A DNA stretch of 64,000 bases from Cynocephalus volans. Lineage: Eukaryota > Chordata > Mammalia > Dermoptera > Cynocephalidae. The stretch is taken from NCBI RefSeq assembly GCF_027409185.1, contig NC_084463.1, forward strand, positions 66,015,852-66,079,851, written 5' to 3'. Under the pieces are notes generated by a model, which saw only the letters and a program-made list of their open reading frames with translations, was not told where the DNA came from and searched no databases. Positions 46,691 through 58,995 of this stretch are shown here, piece after piece (position 1 is the first letter of the stretch; each line of letters begins with the position of its first letter). The position numbers and the translations under genes were made by a program.

Positions 46691-47319
46691 TTCTGTGAGT
46701 TCACATGACACGTTGCAGCTCTTGGAGCTAGAGCTTCTCTCTTGGGAGTTCTCTACATCTCCTCTTGTATTCATATCATCTCCCATAACCTACCATAGAG
46801 CAAAAGATTTTAGGGCCAGCAAAAAGAAGAGCAAAAAAAGAGGAAATGTAGTTGTCTTCAAATGTCCAAAGAACTGTCATATATAAAAGGCATCAAAACC
46901 ATTTTGTATTACTCTAGAGAGCTAAACTAGAACCAGTGAATAAAATTGTAAGGTCAAATTTGGCTTAATATAAAGAAAAAAACTTTTAAATAATTTATTG
47001 AATGCATTCATTCAATAAATAATTATTTATTAAATAACTGTTACATGCAGAACATTCTTATTGAACATGGGATATAACACTGTATACAATAGTGATGGTG
47101 GTACCTACCATTTCAGATGGAAAAACAAAACAATTAAACCAAAGGAAGATTATTTCAGAGACCGCTTAGTACTCTGAACATAATAAACAGGCTTCTATGA
47201 TAGAATATATTGGAGGAATGGCCATTAGAGAAATGAAAATCCCTAAAACTAATAAGAACCGTCTAATAAGATAGTGAACACTCTGCCGCTATAAACTTTC
47301 ACACAGTATAATATTATTA

Positions 47320-47580
47320 ACATTAACTGAGAACTTTCCACCTGCCCAGCATTCTCCTAAGTGCTTTACAACTCATTCAATCCTCAAAAAAACCAAGACA
47401 AACAAAACAACAAAAACTATCTTGTGAATACAAGTATTATCCTGATTTCACAGATGAAGAAATTTAAAAAAAAAAGAAAAGTTAATGAATTTGTCTAAGG
47501 TTACAAGCTAAGAAGCAACGGAGCCAAATTTTGAACTCAGAAGGTCAGATTCCAGAGAGCAACTATTCTTAATCATGACA
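47320..47580 (-). mobile_element. MIR-like SINE
   Basis: 'attaactgagaactttccacctgcccagcattctcctaagtgctttacaactcattcaatcctc' through 'tttcacagatgaagaaattt' and 'aaggttacaagctaagaag' is the antisense MIR, interrupted near 47393-47425 by an A-rich insert. Confidence 0.8.
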
Positions 47581-48378
47581 CTCAGTGGCCACTAGGTTTG
47601 TTGTCCGTAAGTCTGGATGCTCATTCATTCAACATTCAATGTCCCTATTCACTCATGTCAAGCATAGTGCAAAGCACTGGAAATAGAGCTCTGAACAAAG
47701 CAGCCAGAAGTCCCAGCTCTCACAGAAGTCACAGTGAAAGCTTTAAGGGATGTCACTTGCTGGCTTCTCTGGAAAGCAAATGCTGAAATAGAGTCGTAAG
47801 GAAAAAATCTCATAGAGGTAACACCTGTGGGAGGAAAAGGGAGAAAGCATACCTACAAAACAACTGGGAAGCATTAGATTAAGTTTTGAGAGGCAGACTG
47901 ACTGTCCAGAGAGAAGCAATTATTACCAAGAAATGAAATTTTAATAAAACCTAATGTGCCTTATGTTGTATTTGATTTGACACACACTTTGATTTCTTAG
48001 AATATGCATATACTGAAATTTTAATCACTAAAGCACAAAGATGCTGCACTTACTTTTACAGCCATATTTTTACTTTCAGTGACAGTGAGTTGATAGAAGC
48101 AAAACCTCAGATTTAAACGAGATAAAAGCCAAGGCTGAAATTATCAGTTCAGATAGAACTTGGTGCACATTGTTGAGAACAAATCTTAATTCCTTCCGAT
48201 CAAAATAGAAATACAATGTTCGTAGTTGCTTCAGGAAGAGTCAGAATTAGTAACTAATATTTGTGTAATGAACTTCATTTTATTGTGGCCTTGTTCTACT
48301 CAAATGCAGATTCTGAGAGTGTAATGGGAATTCCCTTCCAACCTACTACTGGCCAAGGACACCTTCCTCTGTTTTCAG

Positions 48379-48502
48379 ACCTTTGGGACATCCTGGGAAA
48401 CGTAAAGAAAGGGCTGCAGCACAGGCAGCTCAAGTGTCCTCAACAAATCTCATGGCACAGCTATGCAGCATTTCTTCTAGAAGGTCCTCATATATGGAGC
48501 AG
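48379..48502 (+). other. Possible internal exon, product unknown
   Basis: Seen: a pyrimidine-rich tract ending CTTCCTCTGTTTTCAG, 124 bases, then GAGCAG|GTAGGT. Both splice sites match consensus well. One frame gives 41 codons starting PLGHPGKRKERAAAQ and ending SSRRSSYMEQ; it enters at phase 2 and leaves at phase 0. Another frame is also open. The peptide is basic and Ala/Ser-rich. I do not recognise it. No flanking exon was found, so a chance pairing of splice-like sites remains possible. Confidence 0.3.
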
Positions 48503-48973
48503 GTAGGTGATGATGGGCTGTCCTACAGTGCCGAACCAGCTAACATGGAACCTCAACATAGGTGATGGTGGTACCTACGAAAAAGGCAACACTAGGGCTT
48601 CAAGCCTTATTTTGGCATCCATACTGCTTCCTGGCTTTGGCAACCAATATGTATTTGGCAGTCTCTTGATGATAATTCTGTTTCTCTCCTCATATCATAT
48701 GTCCCCATACCCTCAATATGTCCTTATCAGGCCCCTACGACTTCTTCCGTGGTAATCTTCTATCCAGATCTCTTCCCTGCTCCACCTTATTTACGGCATT
48801 TTGAAACAACATTTGTGTGGACTTTACCAGGAGATAGGTTGATAGCAGGTGAGGGTAAGGGCAAAACACAAATTGCATACAGGTGAATAGGAGATGAGCA
48901 AAAGAAGATTTAATGAATCAAAATTGTAGATAAGCTGAGACAGTAGCCAACAAACAGGACACAAGCAGCATTC

Positions 48974-49008
48974 AATCAGTGTAAATCAGTGTAAATCAGT
49001 GTAAATCA
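48974..49008. repeat. 10-bp tandem repeat
   Basis: AATCAGTGTA occurs three and a half times without a mismatch. Confidence 0.97.
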
Positions 49009-49065
49009 AATCAGCCAAAATGGATATATTGAAGTGTGAACTGGGATTAAGAAAATAAGTCATTT

Positions 49066-50690
49066 CTGATCAAGATGGCAAAATACATGGTCCCCAGTGT
49101 CACTCTCTCCCACAAATAAACCAATTTACAACTGTAAAAATGCACTGACAGCCAAACTGGGCTGCTAGAGCTCATGGAAAGAGGAGAGACCTACGGAGTG
49201 CATAAAGGTGGGAGAAGACATGATGAGAGAAAGAAAAAACTGCTCTGACTATTTTGAGCACCAGCTACAACCAGGCTGGAGCTGCTGACTGTGTGGAGCA
49301 GGAGCCAGAAAAAGCCACAACTGTGCCCTTCAGATGAAGTTCCTTGGAGGCTGCAGGGGAGAAGAGGGCCATGGTGGCCCCCAGGCCAGCAAGACCACTA
49401 ATAGTGTTCCCGTGGACCCACACAGAAGCAAGGAGCCACAGCAACTGACGAATAGGAGCCACTCAGAAGCCAGTGAGTCATCACAAGGGACCAGTGCATG
49501 ACCCATCCCATGGGAAATGTTTTCAGCATGGGTGGTGGGGGAGACGGACCCACCAGGGGAACACTGGGACACAGCAAGGACAGCTGATCTGCACCCCAGT
49601 CAGCATAGGACCACTCAGAGACTAGTCAGAAGTAAAAAATTGAAGGGGGTGCATCTTGATGAAAAGACTCAGGCCTATAACTAGAGTTTCTACATAAGCC
49701 AGGTGCACCAGATCTCATGCAAGCCAGAAGTACCTATAAAGTCAACCATTAAAACCTGAGCTGCACAAAAAGCCTTCCCTAGAAATCAGCAGCAAAGTAG
49801 CAATTGAGCTCAACCACAGAGCTCAAGTACTGATCCCCACAGGAAGTTCCCCCATTTTAGAAGTAAGCAAAAGACAACAAATTAGTTCCAGGGCAGAGTT
49901 CAAATGGTGGGAACAGCAAATAATCCAACACAGAAATGAAAGAAAAAACAAAGTATCTGCAACCAGAGACAAAGTTTCATGTTAACTAGTAAAGGTTTCA
50001 CTTCACCAAAGAACACCTATAGCACCTAAAGGACCGGCAGTCCCCTGGGTTACCAAGCCAGAAAGGTGGGAGGGCTGGTGGCCTCAGCAATGTCCCCGAC
50101 ACAGGTAACCAATCCAGAGGGTGGAGGATGAGGACCTCAGCCATCACCCCCCGACATGCGCAGCCAGCCCAACAGCGACCACTGAGCTACCACAGGAAGT
50201 GCCCTAGGCTCCCTAGCCAGGGAGGTGTGGGGCCTCAGGCCTTGGCCATGCCCCAGTCGGCACACACAGCCAGCCCAGTGAGGACTATTGAGCCACCACA
50301 GAAAGCATTCTGGCTCAAGTCAGTGAAGCCCTCGGGCCTTGGCCACTCCCCCCTGACATGTGCAGCCGGCCCAGCAACCACCACCAAGCCACAGCAAGAA
50401 GGGCTCTGGGTTCCCAAGCTGGTACCGTGGGGAGCAAGGGCTATTGCCACACCTCCCTGACATCTGTACCCAGCCTGGCAATGACCAAGTCACCACTGGA
50501 AGACCCTCAATCTCCCCTGTGGGAAAGAGAGGGGTGGCATAGGCCTCAATCCTGCCCCTCCTCCTTCCTCCTTCTTCCATCCCATTTCCTTCCCTTTCCC
50601 CTCTCCCCCTCCCTCCCCTCTGCACTGTAACAACATCCTTGAATGTAAAAAATAATATTAATAAAATTACATTTTCTTTAAAAAAAAAAA
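49066..50690 (+). mobile_element. Composite non-autonomous retroelement: L1-like leader, tandem repeats, CT-rich tract, poly(A)
   Basis: Four parts in order. (1) 49066 to about 50010: starts TGATCAAGATGGCAAAATAC and continues as an L1-5'-UTR-like leader ('aagtcaaccattaaaacctgag', 'gcagagttcaaatggtgggaacag'). (2) About 50040-50530: GC-rich degenerate tandem units of 94-107 bases, with anchors CAGCCAGCCCA at 50161, 50268, 50362 (CAGCCGGCCCA) and 50469 (variant). (3) 50550-50625: nearly pure pyrimidine. (4) A polyadenylation-type AATAAAATTACA and an A tail at 50680-50690. No ORF1 or ORF2 sequence is present. The frames of 90-110 codons here lie in the GC-rich repeats and look incidental. An imperfect flank similarity (AAGAAAATAAGTC before, AAGAACATAACAAGTC after) might be an aged target-site duplication. 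Confidence 0.65.
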
Positions 50691-52904
50691 GAACATAACA
50701 AGTCTGAGTTTGATTGCTTGTGCTTGGCTGCTGTTGAGATATATATTTTGAGGAATGGGCTTGCCATAGATAAAATGAAACAACAGATAAAATTTAGTCT
50801 GTTGGGATGTACTGCCAACAGGAAGAAATAGAGGTGCTTTTAGAATGCTATCCTGATGACTTATGTTCCTGCCTGTGCTTGGACACTGAAAGCACAAAGG
50901 TAACAACTTTGCCCATGAAACTTCAAGGCAAAACCTATGATAGAATTGCAGCACAGGGCATTAGAAGGATAGCAGGCACCCTCAATTCTCCAGGGAATGT
51001 GCATTCACTGCAAAACAGCTATTATGGGATGTATTGTGTTCAAAGGGCAAGAACGTGCATGCATCATAGGAAGCTGAATGTGGGGACTTAAATGTGGACT
51101 TTGACTTGAGGTCTGAGAATTCTATCTCCTGACTGCAAAGGGACAAGTCCTCACCATTGTATCAAAGGCATATAGACTACTAAAGTTCTTCTTCATTGAC
51201 TCTCAGCCTATCACCTATCTTAAAGCTGGCCTGGGTTCCTAGAGTTAAAAATACAACTCTGCTTAGTACTTCTAATTTTTGTTGCATAAAACAATAGTAA
51301 GAGCAAAAACAAACAAACAAAAAACCCCCAGAAACTGAATGTAATAAAAACCTAGTACTGAAATGCAACACTCCTGGGGAAAACTTACATAAAAATCTAA
51401 TAAACTTACACTATGGGAAAAAGAGGCTCTCGAAGAGGTAGTGAAAGGAGATATTCCAAAGTGAGTTGAAGGGGTTTCTGTTCATTAAAAACAAAAAAAA
51501 AATGGTAGAGGGAGAGAGGGAGAAAAAGATTACAACTATAAGAACAAAAGATTTTGTCATCTAACCTCTTCTGATGTTTGAGAGTGTTTTACTTATATAC
51601 CACATATTCTGAGAGCACATAAGGTTACTGGAAAATAGAAGAAGGTGACCTAGTGGCCAGTGAATTCCTGGAAGGCAGGGGGTATTGTGATAACAGAGCA
51701 CGCACCAAGAAGACCAGTAGGGAAGAGATCTCATCACAGGTACCAGGAATATAGCTTTAGTGATTTTAGCAATAATATAAAATAAAGAAAAGAAAAGAAA
51801 ACAAAAACCCCTGCTGAAGAGCCTCCCTCTGTTGTAGCACTCCTAAATTAACTTACAGAGCAAGGAACATCACAGCCAGGTTGCAGAGGCAGGGAGGAAA
51901 ACTGAGGGAGGGTAGGTATCAACTTGCCACGTAATCCTTCCTTAATCATAAATTTGTGTTTTGTGTTGGAGCATGCTGGTCTTCCTCTGTCCCTGAGGTG
52001 ACTGATACATGCATCGTACACTGTACTGTCTAGTTTATGCAGTACACATACACTGCTCAAACACTAACCAAAGTGAGATTATAAAATTTTTAATCTGCAA
52101 CTTTCAAATTCATAAAATGAGGGATAAAAGTCACAAGCACAATTTAAATAGTCCTGCGCACTATGGAAATTTGTAACAAGGAGTTAATATTTCACCCAAA
52201 TTAATAGGTAAAATAAACTTCATTCAATATTTGGATATGCTAACCAAACAAAGGGATTGGTGGGATGCCACGGGTTCAGTTCCCTAGGAATCAGATTCTG
52301 AGAAGCAGTTTAGCTTGAAAAATACTTATTAAGGAGTGCTAATGGAGTCCCCACCTGTTGAAGGAAGAGAAAGGAAACAGGATGTAGCAGGGAGAAGTTG
52401 ATTCTTGACACAAACTCAAAAGCCTCAGCTGACCTGTGGGGAGTTCCTTAGCTACCAGGGTCTGTCAGCATTGTCCCTATTTGAGCCAACATGGCTAATT
52501 CTTTATACTCTGATTGGATCCATCATTTCATGTGGACCACCTGAGAAAGTGTGTGCTTGGTCAAGGTGGCTATGTAGCTGGGACAATCTCTGAAGGGGCT
52601 GATAACACTCTCACCTGTCAGGGCACCAAGTCCTACATTGATGGAGGATCTGGGCATCGCATCAAATGTCCACCCTCTAGAATATCTATATGTCGAAGAG
52701 TACACCAGATAATATGGACATGACAGATGAGCAGCATATTTAAGATATGGTTCTCCCCTTCAAGTAAAACAGTCAAACAGGCCACGTAACACATTTGAGA
52801 AAAAGGAGAGCATATTTGATAGCATCAGTTCTGACACTTGCCAGTTGTGTGTGCTATATCTGGTATGGCTCAAATTTTTACTTGGAAGTTATAGATAACA
52901 TCTG
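50691..52904. other. Unrecognised, mostly unique DNA
   Basis: A 94-codon frame at 50807-51091 has no motif. 52230-52560 resembles old repeat sequence but I cannot name it. Nothing else is seen. Confidence 0.4.
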
Positions 52905-53517
52905 TGTTAGTTTTCTATTGCTGCTGTAAAAAATGACCACAATTTTAGAAACTTAAAACAACACAAATTTATTATCTCACAACTAAGTGCTATAGGTCAA
53001 AAGTGTAGGTGGGCTTGGTTCATTTTTCTGCTTTAGGCCCCACAAGACTGAAATCATGATGTCAGCAGGGCTGTTTCTTTCTGGAGGCTCTAGGGCAGAA
53101 TCCATTTCCTTACTTTTTAAGGATGTGGAGAGAATTCAGTTTCTTGCAGTTTGAGGACCGAGATCCCCATTTCCGTGCTGTCTGACAGTTGAGGGCCACT
53201 TCCAGCTTCTAGAGACTGCCTTCATTCCTTGGCTTGTGGCCTGTCCTCTATCTTCAAAGCCAGTCACAGTGGGTCATGTCCCTTTCATGCTTTGAATCTC
53301 TCTGCGTCTTCTTCTGTCACACCTTAGACTAATGGTTCTGCTTTCCTCTTCTGCTTTTAATGACTCACGTGATTAGATTGCATTCACCCAGATAATCCAG
53401 GATAATTTTCCTATTTTAAGGTCCTTTACCATAATTTGCAAAATTCCTTTTCCTGTGTAAAATATTCACAAAAAAATAGGGTGTGAACATCTTTGGGAGC
53501 CATTACTCTGCCTAACA
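52905..53517 (+). mobile_element. Interspersed repeat with TG...CA ends (LTR-like), widespread mammalian type
   Basis: TGTTAGTTTTCTATTGCTGCT at the left, then 'aaacttaaaacaacacaaatttattatc', 'ctggaggctctagggcagaatcc', 'ttccttggcttgtggcc', 'ggataatccaggataatt', and 'catctttgggagccattactctgcctaaca' at the right. The order is that of a well-known mammalian repeat that begins TG and ends CA. I am sure it is a repeat, less sure of its class. Confidence 0.75.
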
Positions 53518-56067
53518 TGACAACTCACAGTGTTATGTGGGGAGATAATGTTAAATGCCTGTATAGCTGGTCCAGAGCAAACCAGCAATAAACAAAGATT
53601 GTGCCAAGAGTTTGGAAAAAGAGACTGATTTATAAGTGCTGGAGTCATCAGTGAAGTCTTCATGGAGAAGAGGGGAAGAATCTTGAAAGAAGGGATGGAT
53701 TAGATAAAAGAAAGGACAGAAAAGGGGCTGTCATGCCATGAGAATAATATGAGCAAAAGAAGAAATGCAGCATGTTGCAGCAGCAAGACACAGGCTTTGA
53801 AAAAAACAGACCTGAATCCACATGCTCAGTCGGCCTCTTCTGAGGTTTGTTGTCTTAAGCATTTTAACAAATCTTTCTGCACCTCAGTTTTCCTCTTTTT
53901 ATTTTTATTTTTTTCGTATCTATTGAATGTCTATATTCTAAGTAAAAAAAAACAAAGCATTTTTGTATCCTTTCTTTGGCCCCTCAGTTTCACTAGGTTT
54001 GGAAAACTTACATTGTCTTCACAACCACATTCCTAGCTCCTCCAAATAGATTCATTTTTAATCTACTTGTGTCCTTCTAGAAAGTAAAGTAAATATTTCC
54101 GCAAAGTTCATGACCGTATGAGGAGAAAGTCTAGAGCAGTAGTCTCCAGACTTCTTTGATGCATTTTATTAGTGCAAATTCTGGAGAATGTACTTTCAAT
54201 ATATGAATAATGAATATATATGTTAATCTATTATGTTAAATATTAATGAACCTATATTACATTATACTTATTTTAATTTTAGATGAAGATAATTAGTAAT
54301 AGAAGTGTTAAAATATTCCTTTTACATTGCAATTTCTTACATATTTCCCAAAGTGCCTCCAGAGCAAAAGTTTTCCTAAGTTCAGTTCTGAATGTCATAT
54401 CCTGATCTATCATTCTTTCTTCTTGATTTGGTCAAAGAACTATTTCAACATGTACCTAAAAAAGGTATGTTGATCTCACAATAAAAAATTGAACTGGGGT
54501 GACTTCCACTTAATGATGCAGAAAGAAGTATGCAGGTCAAGAGAACTCTTTCAAACAGCCCAAAGCTGCTTTTGATCAGAAATTCAATTCAGTGAAACTT
54601 GCTCAGGAAATTGGAGGTTAAGATAGAAGGTAGAGTAAGACCACCTCAGTGTGGGTTTCCTATGGGAGCAACCCCATAGACTGAAGCAGCTGGGTCCCAG
54701 TCCCCAGAAAGTGCCAAGTGGCCTGCACTGTAGGGAGGAGAGCCCTTGGGAAGCTCCACCTGTGCCTTTTTCCTTGAAGAGGGTGTTCTAATAGTTCAAG
54801 CTTTTTTTCTGAGAAGACTGTATCTTGTCTCCATTGTTTCTGATTCCCTTTGTCATCATGGATTATGCCTCTGACACCACTATCAGAATTGGATCCTTCC
54901 ATGTATCCACCCAAAAAAGCTCTTACTCCTTCCCAGTTTAAAATTTAAAAATCACCCCATGCATACATGCTCTCCCCCAATACAATGCTAGTGCATAGGG
55001 TTAGATTTTGTAGACCTCACTATAAAAGTTTAGATTTAAAACTTTTTAAAATAAGTCATTGAGGATTTTGTTCTGAGAAATTGCAAGATTTTAGGATAAT
55101 GATCTTGTCCTTGGATTGGGAAAGCATGTCTGGAAGTGACTGGGAGGGGAGAAAAGATCTCAGAGTTGTACTAGCTCGTAAAGCAGCCATGGTATGAGGA
55201 GATGCTCACCTGGTCCCCTAACTATGCCCTCATTTGGAATGAGAAAAGAGGAAGTTGTATTAGTGGTTTACAGTATTTGTGGTAGTTATTTGCAATGCAC
55301 ATTGAATAAACAGACTGCTAGATGCTATTCTTTACTCAAAGTACTCGCTTAAGCAAATAATTAAAGAAATACTTTTGAAAGGAAAAACTGAAAATTTGAT
55401 CATGAATATATTCTTTCAGAACTTCTGCTTTTTTGTCATGTAGTCCACTTTGGGGTTACAAAGGAGAAGTTAAAGTGGAATTAAATTATTAAGTAATACT
55501 TTATTAAGGAAGTCAGATGTGGTGGGTGGGGGGGATTCTGGCACAAAGTTAAAATTTAACAACTTATGTTCTGGTCCTGGTGCTTCTACCAATAATATTC
55601 TGTGATTTTTGGCAAAATACTTAGGTTTGTAGTTTCCTCAGTTGTAAAAGGTATTCAGTAATATAAAGTCAAAAATTCCTTCTTGTTCTAGAATTCTGAT
55701 TGTAAATTATATAAATAATGCCTGAATTCAAGGAAAATTTCTTCTTTGTTCTGTTTTTTTTTTCAAGCACCATGCATCATTCTTCAACTACTTTCTATTT
55801 TTCATGTGTACTTATATTTTACTAATTTACTGCATATATGAGCCTATCTCAATGTCTTCTTAAGAGGAAGCATCATATAAATAAATAATCAACATATTTA
55901 TACTATAACAGTATAAATCAAATCAACATTTAATAATAACCATTATTTCTTAAAAGAAACACAAAATGATCAAATTTACATTTTCCTCTGGAGTTATAAT
56001 GCTGCAGTTTTGTGAAAGCAACCAAGAGTTTTCCAAAATAAGGAAGCCAGGTTAAGCAGCATGCACA

Positions 56068-56117
56068 AGGGTACTTCAAAAATACAAATCTTGTTCATGA
56101 ACTTTTTGAAGTATCCT
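56068..56117. mobile_element. Tiny mariner-like MITE or hairpin remnant
   Basis: The first 15 bases AGGGTACTTCAAAAA and the reverse complement of the last 15 (AGGATACTTCAAAAA) agree at 14 positions. The termini resemble those of mammalian mariner elements ('acttcaaaaagttc'). Only about 20 bases separate the arms. Confidence 0.55.
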
Positions 56118-56489
56118 CATATACAGCACGTACAGAAGCACTTCTCAATTATCTGCTCTGGTGGATAAAGGCATTTGTATAGAAAATCCAAAAACAGTTA
56201 TGGCATATCAGACTCTGGACTGAGTTTAGAAATTTATGCTTAAACATGACTGTATCTAATGTTCTAAGGATTGACAATACTTTAAATTAAATAATGGGAT
56301 TCCAGTTCAGGAGAGGCAGGAAGTGTCTAGTTTCACTGTGCAACCAGAGCTCTGAAGAGAATGAAAATTATCACTTCTGCCTCTGAGCAGAGAAAAAGCC
56401 AAAACTGACTTGCCTGTTTCTTCAAGTTTACTTTCTCTATGCATTTAATATTTTGATTTAAATAAAACTTACATGTGGTTGATTAAAGT

Positions 56490-56680
56490 AAGCGTGGAGT
56501 CAGAAAATCTGTGTTTAAATACTCACATCTCCCTTTACTAGCTATGTGACATTGAGCAAGGCCATAAACTCTTTGAATTTCAATGTCATTATTTGGGACA
56601 TAGAATTAATAATGGAGTCATAACCACCCTGTGTTCTTCAAAGGGTGTCGATAAGATGCAACAAAATGGGTAATGCAGAA
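56490..56680 (+). mobile_element. MIR-like SINE
   Basis: 'ggagtcagaaaatctgtgtttaaatac', 'actagctatgtgacattgagcaaggc' and 'aaagggtgtcgataagatgcaac' follow the sense MIR consensus. Confidence 0.85.
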
Positions 56681-57429
56681 ATTTTTTTGTAAGGTAAGTT
56701 TATAATGATTTGATACACAAGTATTAGCGATAAAATAAAACAAAATGTAACAATATAAATAAGCAAGTGATATTTATTGCATTGACTTCATATATGCAAA
56801 TGCTGTGATATAAACCAAATTAAAATAAAATAAAATAAAACAAAACAAAAGTATCCTTATATCAATTTTTTAAAATAGTTGGTAGAATGATTGACTAAAT
56901 AACTTGCAGATGAATAACACTCAGTTTGTGACTTAGAAGTTTATGATAACCATGGCAACCAAAACCCCATGTTGCTAACCTATTTTGTTTTAAAAAAATG
57001 TGAAGTACCATAAGACACCATGCAAGACTGCTGCATTTTCAATTAGACTCTCAACTTTGGCATGTGTGCGTTCATAAACCCATAAAATGGGCACTGCACT
57101 TTTCACAGTGCCACATGATGCTGCTTTCAGTAATGAGAGCACTAAAATTCTGTAAATAGCATCAGTACTAGGCTTTCAGGTAGAAAAAGACACAGGTACT
57201 CAATTTTGAGGGTCTGGAACCCTGCATTTTTCAAATTAGGGCTGCAACAAAAATGATTCCTTAGATTGTATACTGCTTTATGTATATTCTCTCATATGAT
57301 GTTGCCGAGTAGGTATAATAAAATGACATATGTTACTGATATAAAGATGGAGCTAGAACTAGACCTAATATTTTTTTAACCTATAGTTCAATCTTTTGTT
57401 TTTTTCCATTGCTCCAATCTTGTCAACAA

Positions 57430-57670
57430 TAATTATGGTGATTATTTACTGAGCACTCAGTATGGGTCAAGCACCACACCGACCTCTTTAGAAATTCCAT
57501 TTCATTTAATCAAATTCTTGTCTCTGCTGTCCCCCCTGTCAGAAAGAAGGAATTGTTATTACTTGCATATAACAGGCAAGGAAACTGAAGTGTGAATAGA
57601 AATAAAGCTCCTTGCTCAAGGTCAAGGTCTTGTAGCTGCCACGTGCTGGGCCCAGGACACACAGCTATGT
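57430..57670 (-). mobile_element. MIR-like SINE
   Basis: 'ttactgagcactcagtatgggtcaagcacc', 'acaggcaaggaaactgaagtgtg', 'ttgctcaaggtcaaggtcttgtagctgcc' match the antisense MIR. Confidence 0.82.
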
Positions 57671-58126
57671 TTGCCTGATTTCAGCCTCTCCCCACCTCTC
57701 CCCTAAGCAGCTTATGCACCTCTGGTAGTCATCATCTCAGAAGCTTCCCTTTCAAGTTTTCCTTGATTTGAACCAAAAAGCAGACTTAAAATTATCAAGG
57801 TAGTGCAATAAAAAAGACCCTACACTATTGCCTTGTTAGGAGACTCTGGCATCTAAGATTGGAATGTGATATTATTTTATATAACCTATACGTGCTGAAT
57901 TTAAATTCCATGCCCAATGTTTTGGAGCAGAGTTCTCCATCTGGCAGTTTTTTCCCAATTTCTACCTCACAAAACACACTGAATAGCTATTTATTTGGTT
58001 ATATGCATGTCTAACCTGGGGCTTCCTCTTGTTTCATGTGTTCAAGATAATTTTTCTCCTGGACAATGATGAATATTATTCTAAAACCTTCACACAATTC
58101 AGACTGCTCTAATACATTTCTGATAA

Positions 58127-58163
<37 letters not shown>
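58127..58163. repeat. (TA)n microsatellite
   Basis: About 18 TA units with one TG. Confidence 0.97.
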
Positions 58164-58579
58164 TTCAGAATCTAACATACTCTTGAGAAATATTAACTCC
58201 ATCTTGCACTACAAGCATTCATCCTGCCCCTCTTTTCTTATTCCTTCCTTCTTACCTTCTTTTCTTCCTCTCTCTATTCTTTTCATTTTTGCTGTTTTCT
58301 ATCCTCCCATATAATAATAATTCAATGTGTCTGCTAAGCACAAAAGTGACCTTGGGGAACTCACTGTCTAGCTCAGGCAAGAGCTTATACATATAACTAA
58401 CATATAAGTAAAGAATAGCAATAGTCTGTATACAGACTATACATAATATATTTTATGTAAATTCACAGAGACCATGAAGAATAAGTTCCTTAAGAAACAC
58501 CTGAACTGACAAATGAATAGAACAAAAATACGTAGAGAGGAAGGGGAGAGGCAAGAAGAACCTTTCATAAATTTCAAAG

Positions 58580-58995
58580 AGAACTCAAAAAGATTAATAT
58601 TACTTCAGTCTCATTCAGTCTCCCAGCAAATCTTCCCTCTTACTCACTAACACGGACCATATGCGGTTCTTCAGTTTAATATGTGGTCTTGTAGTCTTTT
58701 TCTTTGCCTCTGCTGCCCCCTCTACCTGAATAGTCTCCCAACCTCTAATTCAAACGCTCCTGACTTTCCTTGAAAGTCACCTCAAGGTTAGTCTGTAACA
58801 TTTTCTGTGGAGCCTAGGTGCCTTCCTCCAGCGTCCGCTGTGAGTTGCACATAACTCCACTGCAGCAGTCATTACCTGGCTACAGAAATACCTGTTTCTG
58901 CTGTCTCCATGCCACACTGTTGTCTGAATTTGCTGTCTAAATCCCAGAACATCAGCAATGTGGAGTGCTTCATAAATACTCATTACACGTTCCAG
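58580..58995 (+). mobile_element. L2-like LINE 3' region
   Basis: 'ctgccccctctacctgaatagtctccc', 'cctgactttccttgaaagtcacctcaag' and 'agtgcttcataaatactcattacacgttccaggaatgaataaa' fit an L2 3' end. Confidence 0.7.

Larger units (their letters stand above)
46691..49065. other. Intergenic DNA with a MIR and a possible exon
   Basis: A MIR at 47320-47580 and a possible exon at 48379-48502 are listed separately. A 10-bp tandem repeat lies at 48974-49008. Otherwise not recognised. Confidence 0.45.

Noticed and set aside
50128..50630. 90-110 codon frames on both strands
   Set aside because: All lie in the GC-rich tandem repeats of the composite element; open by base composition.
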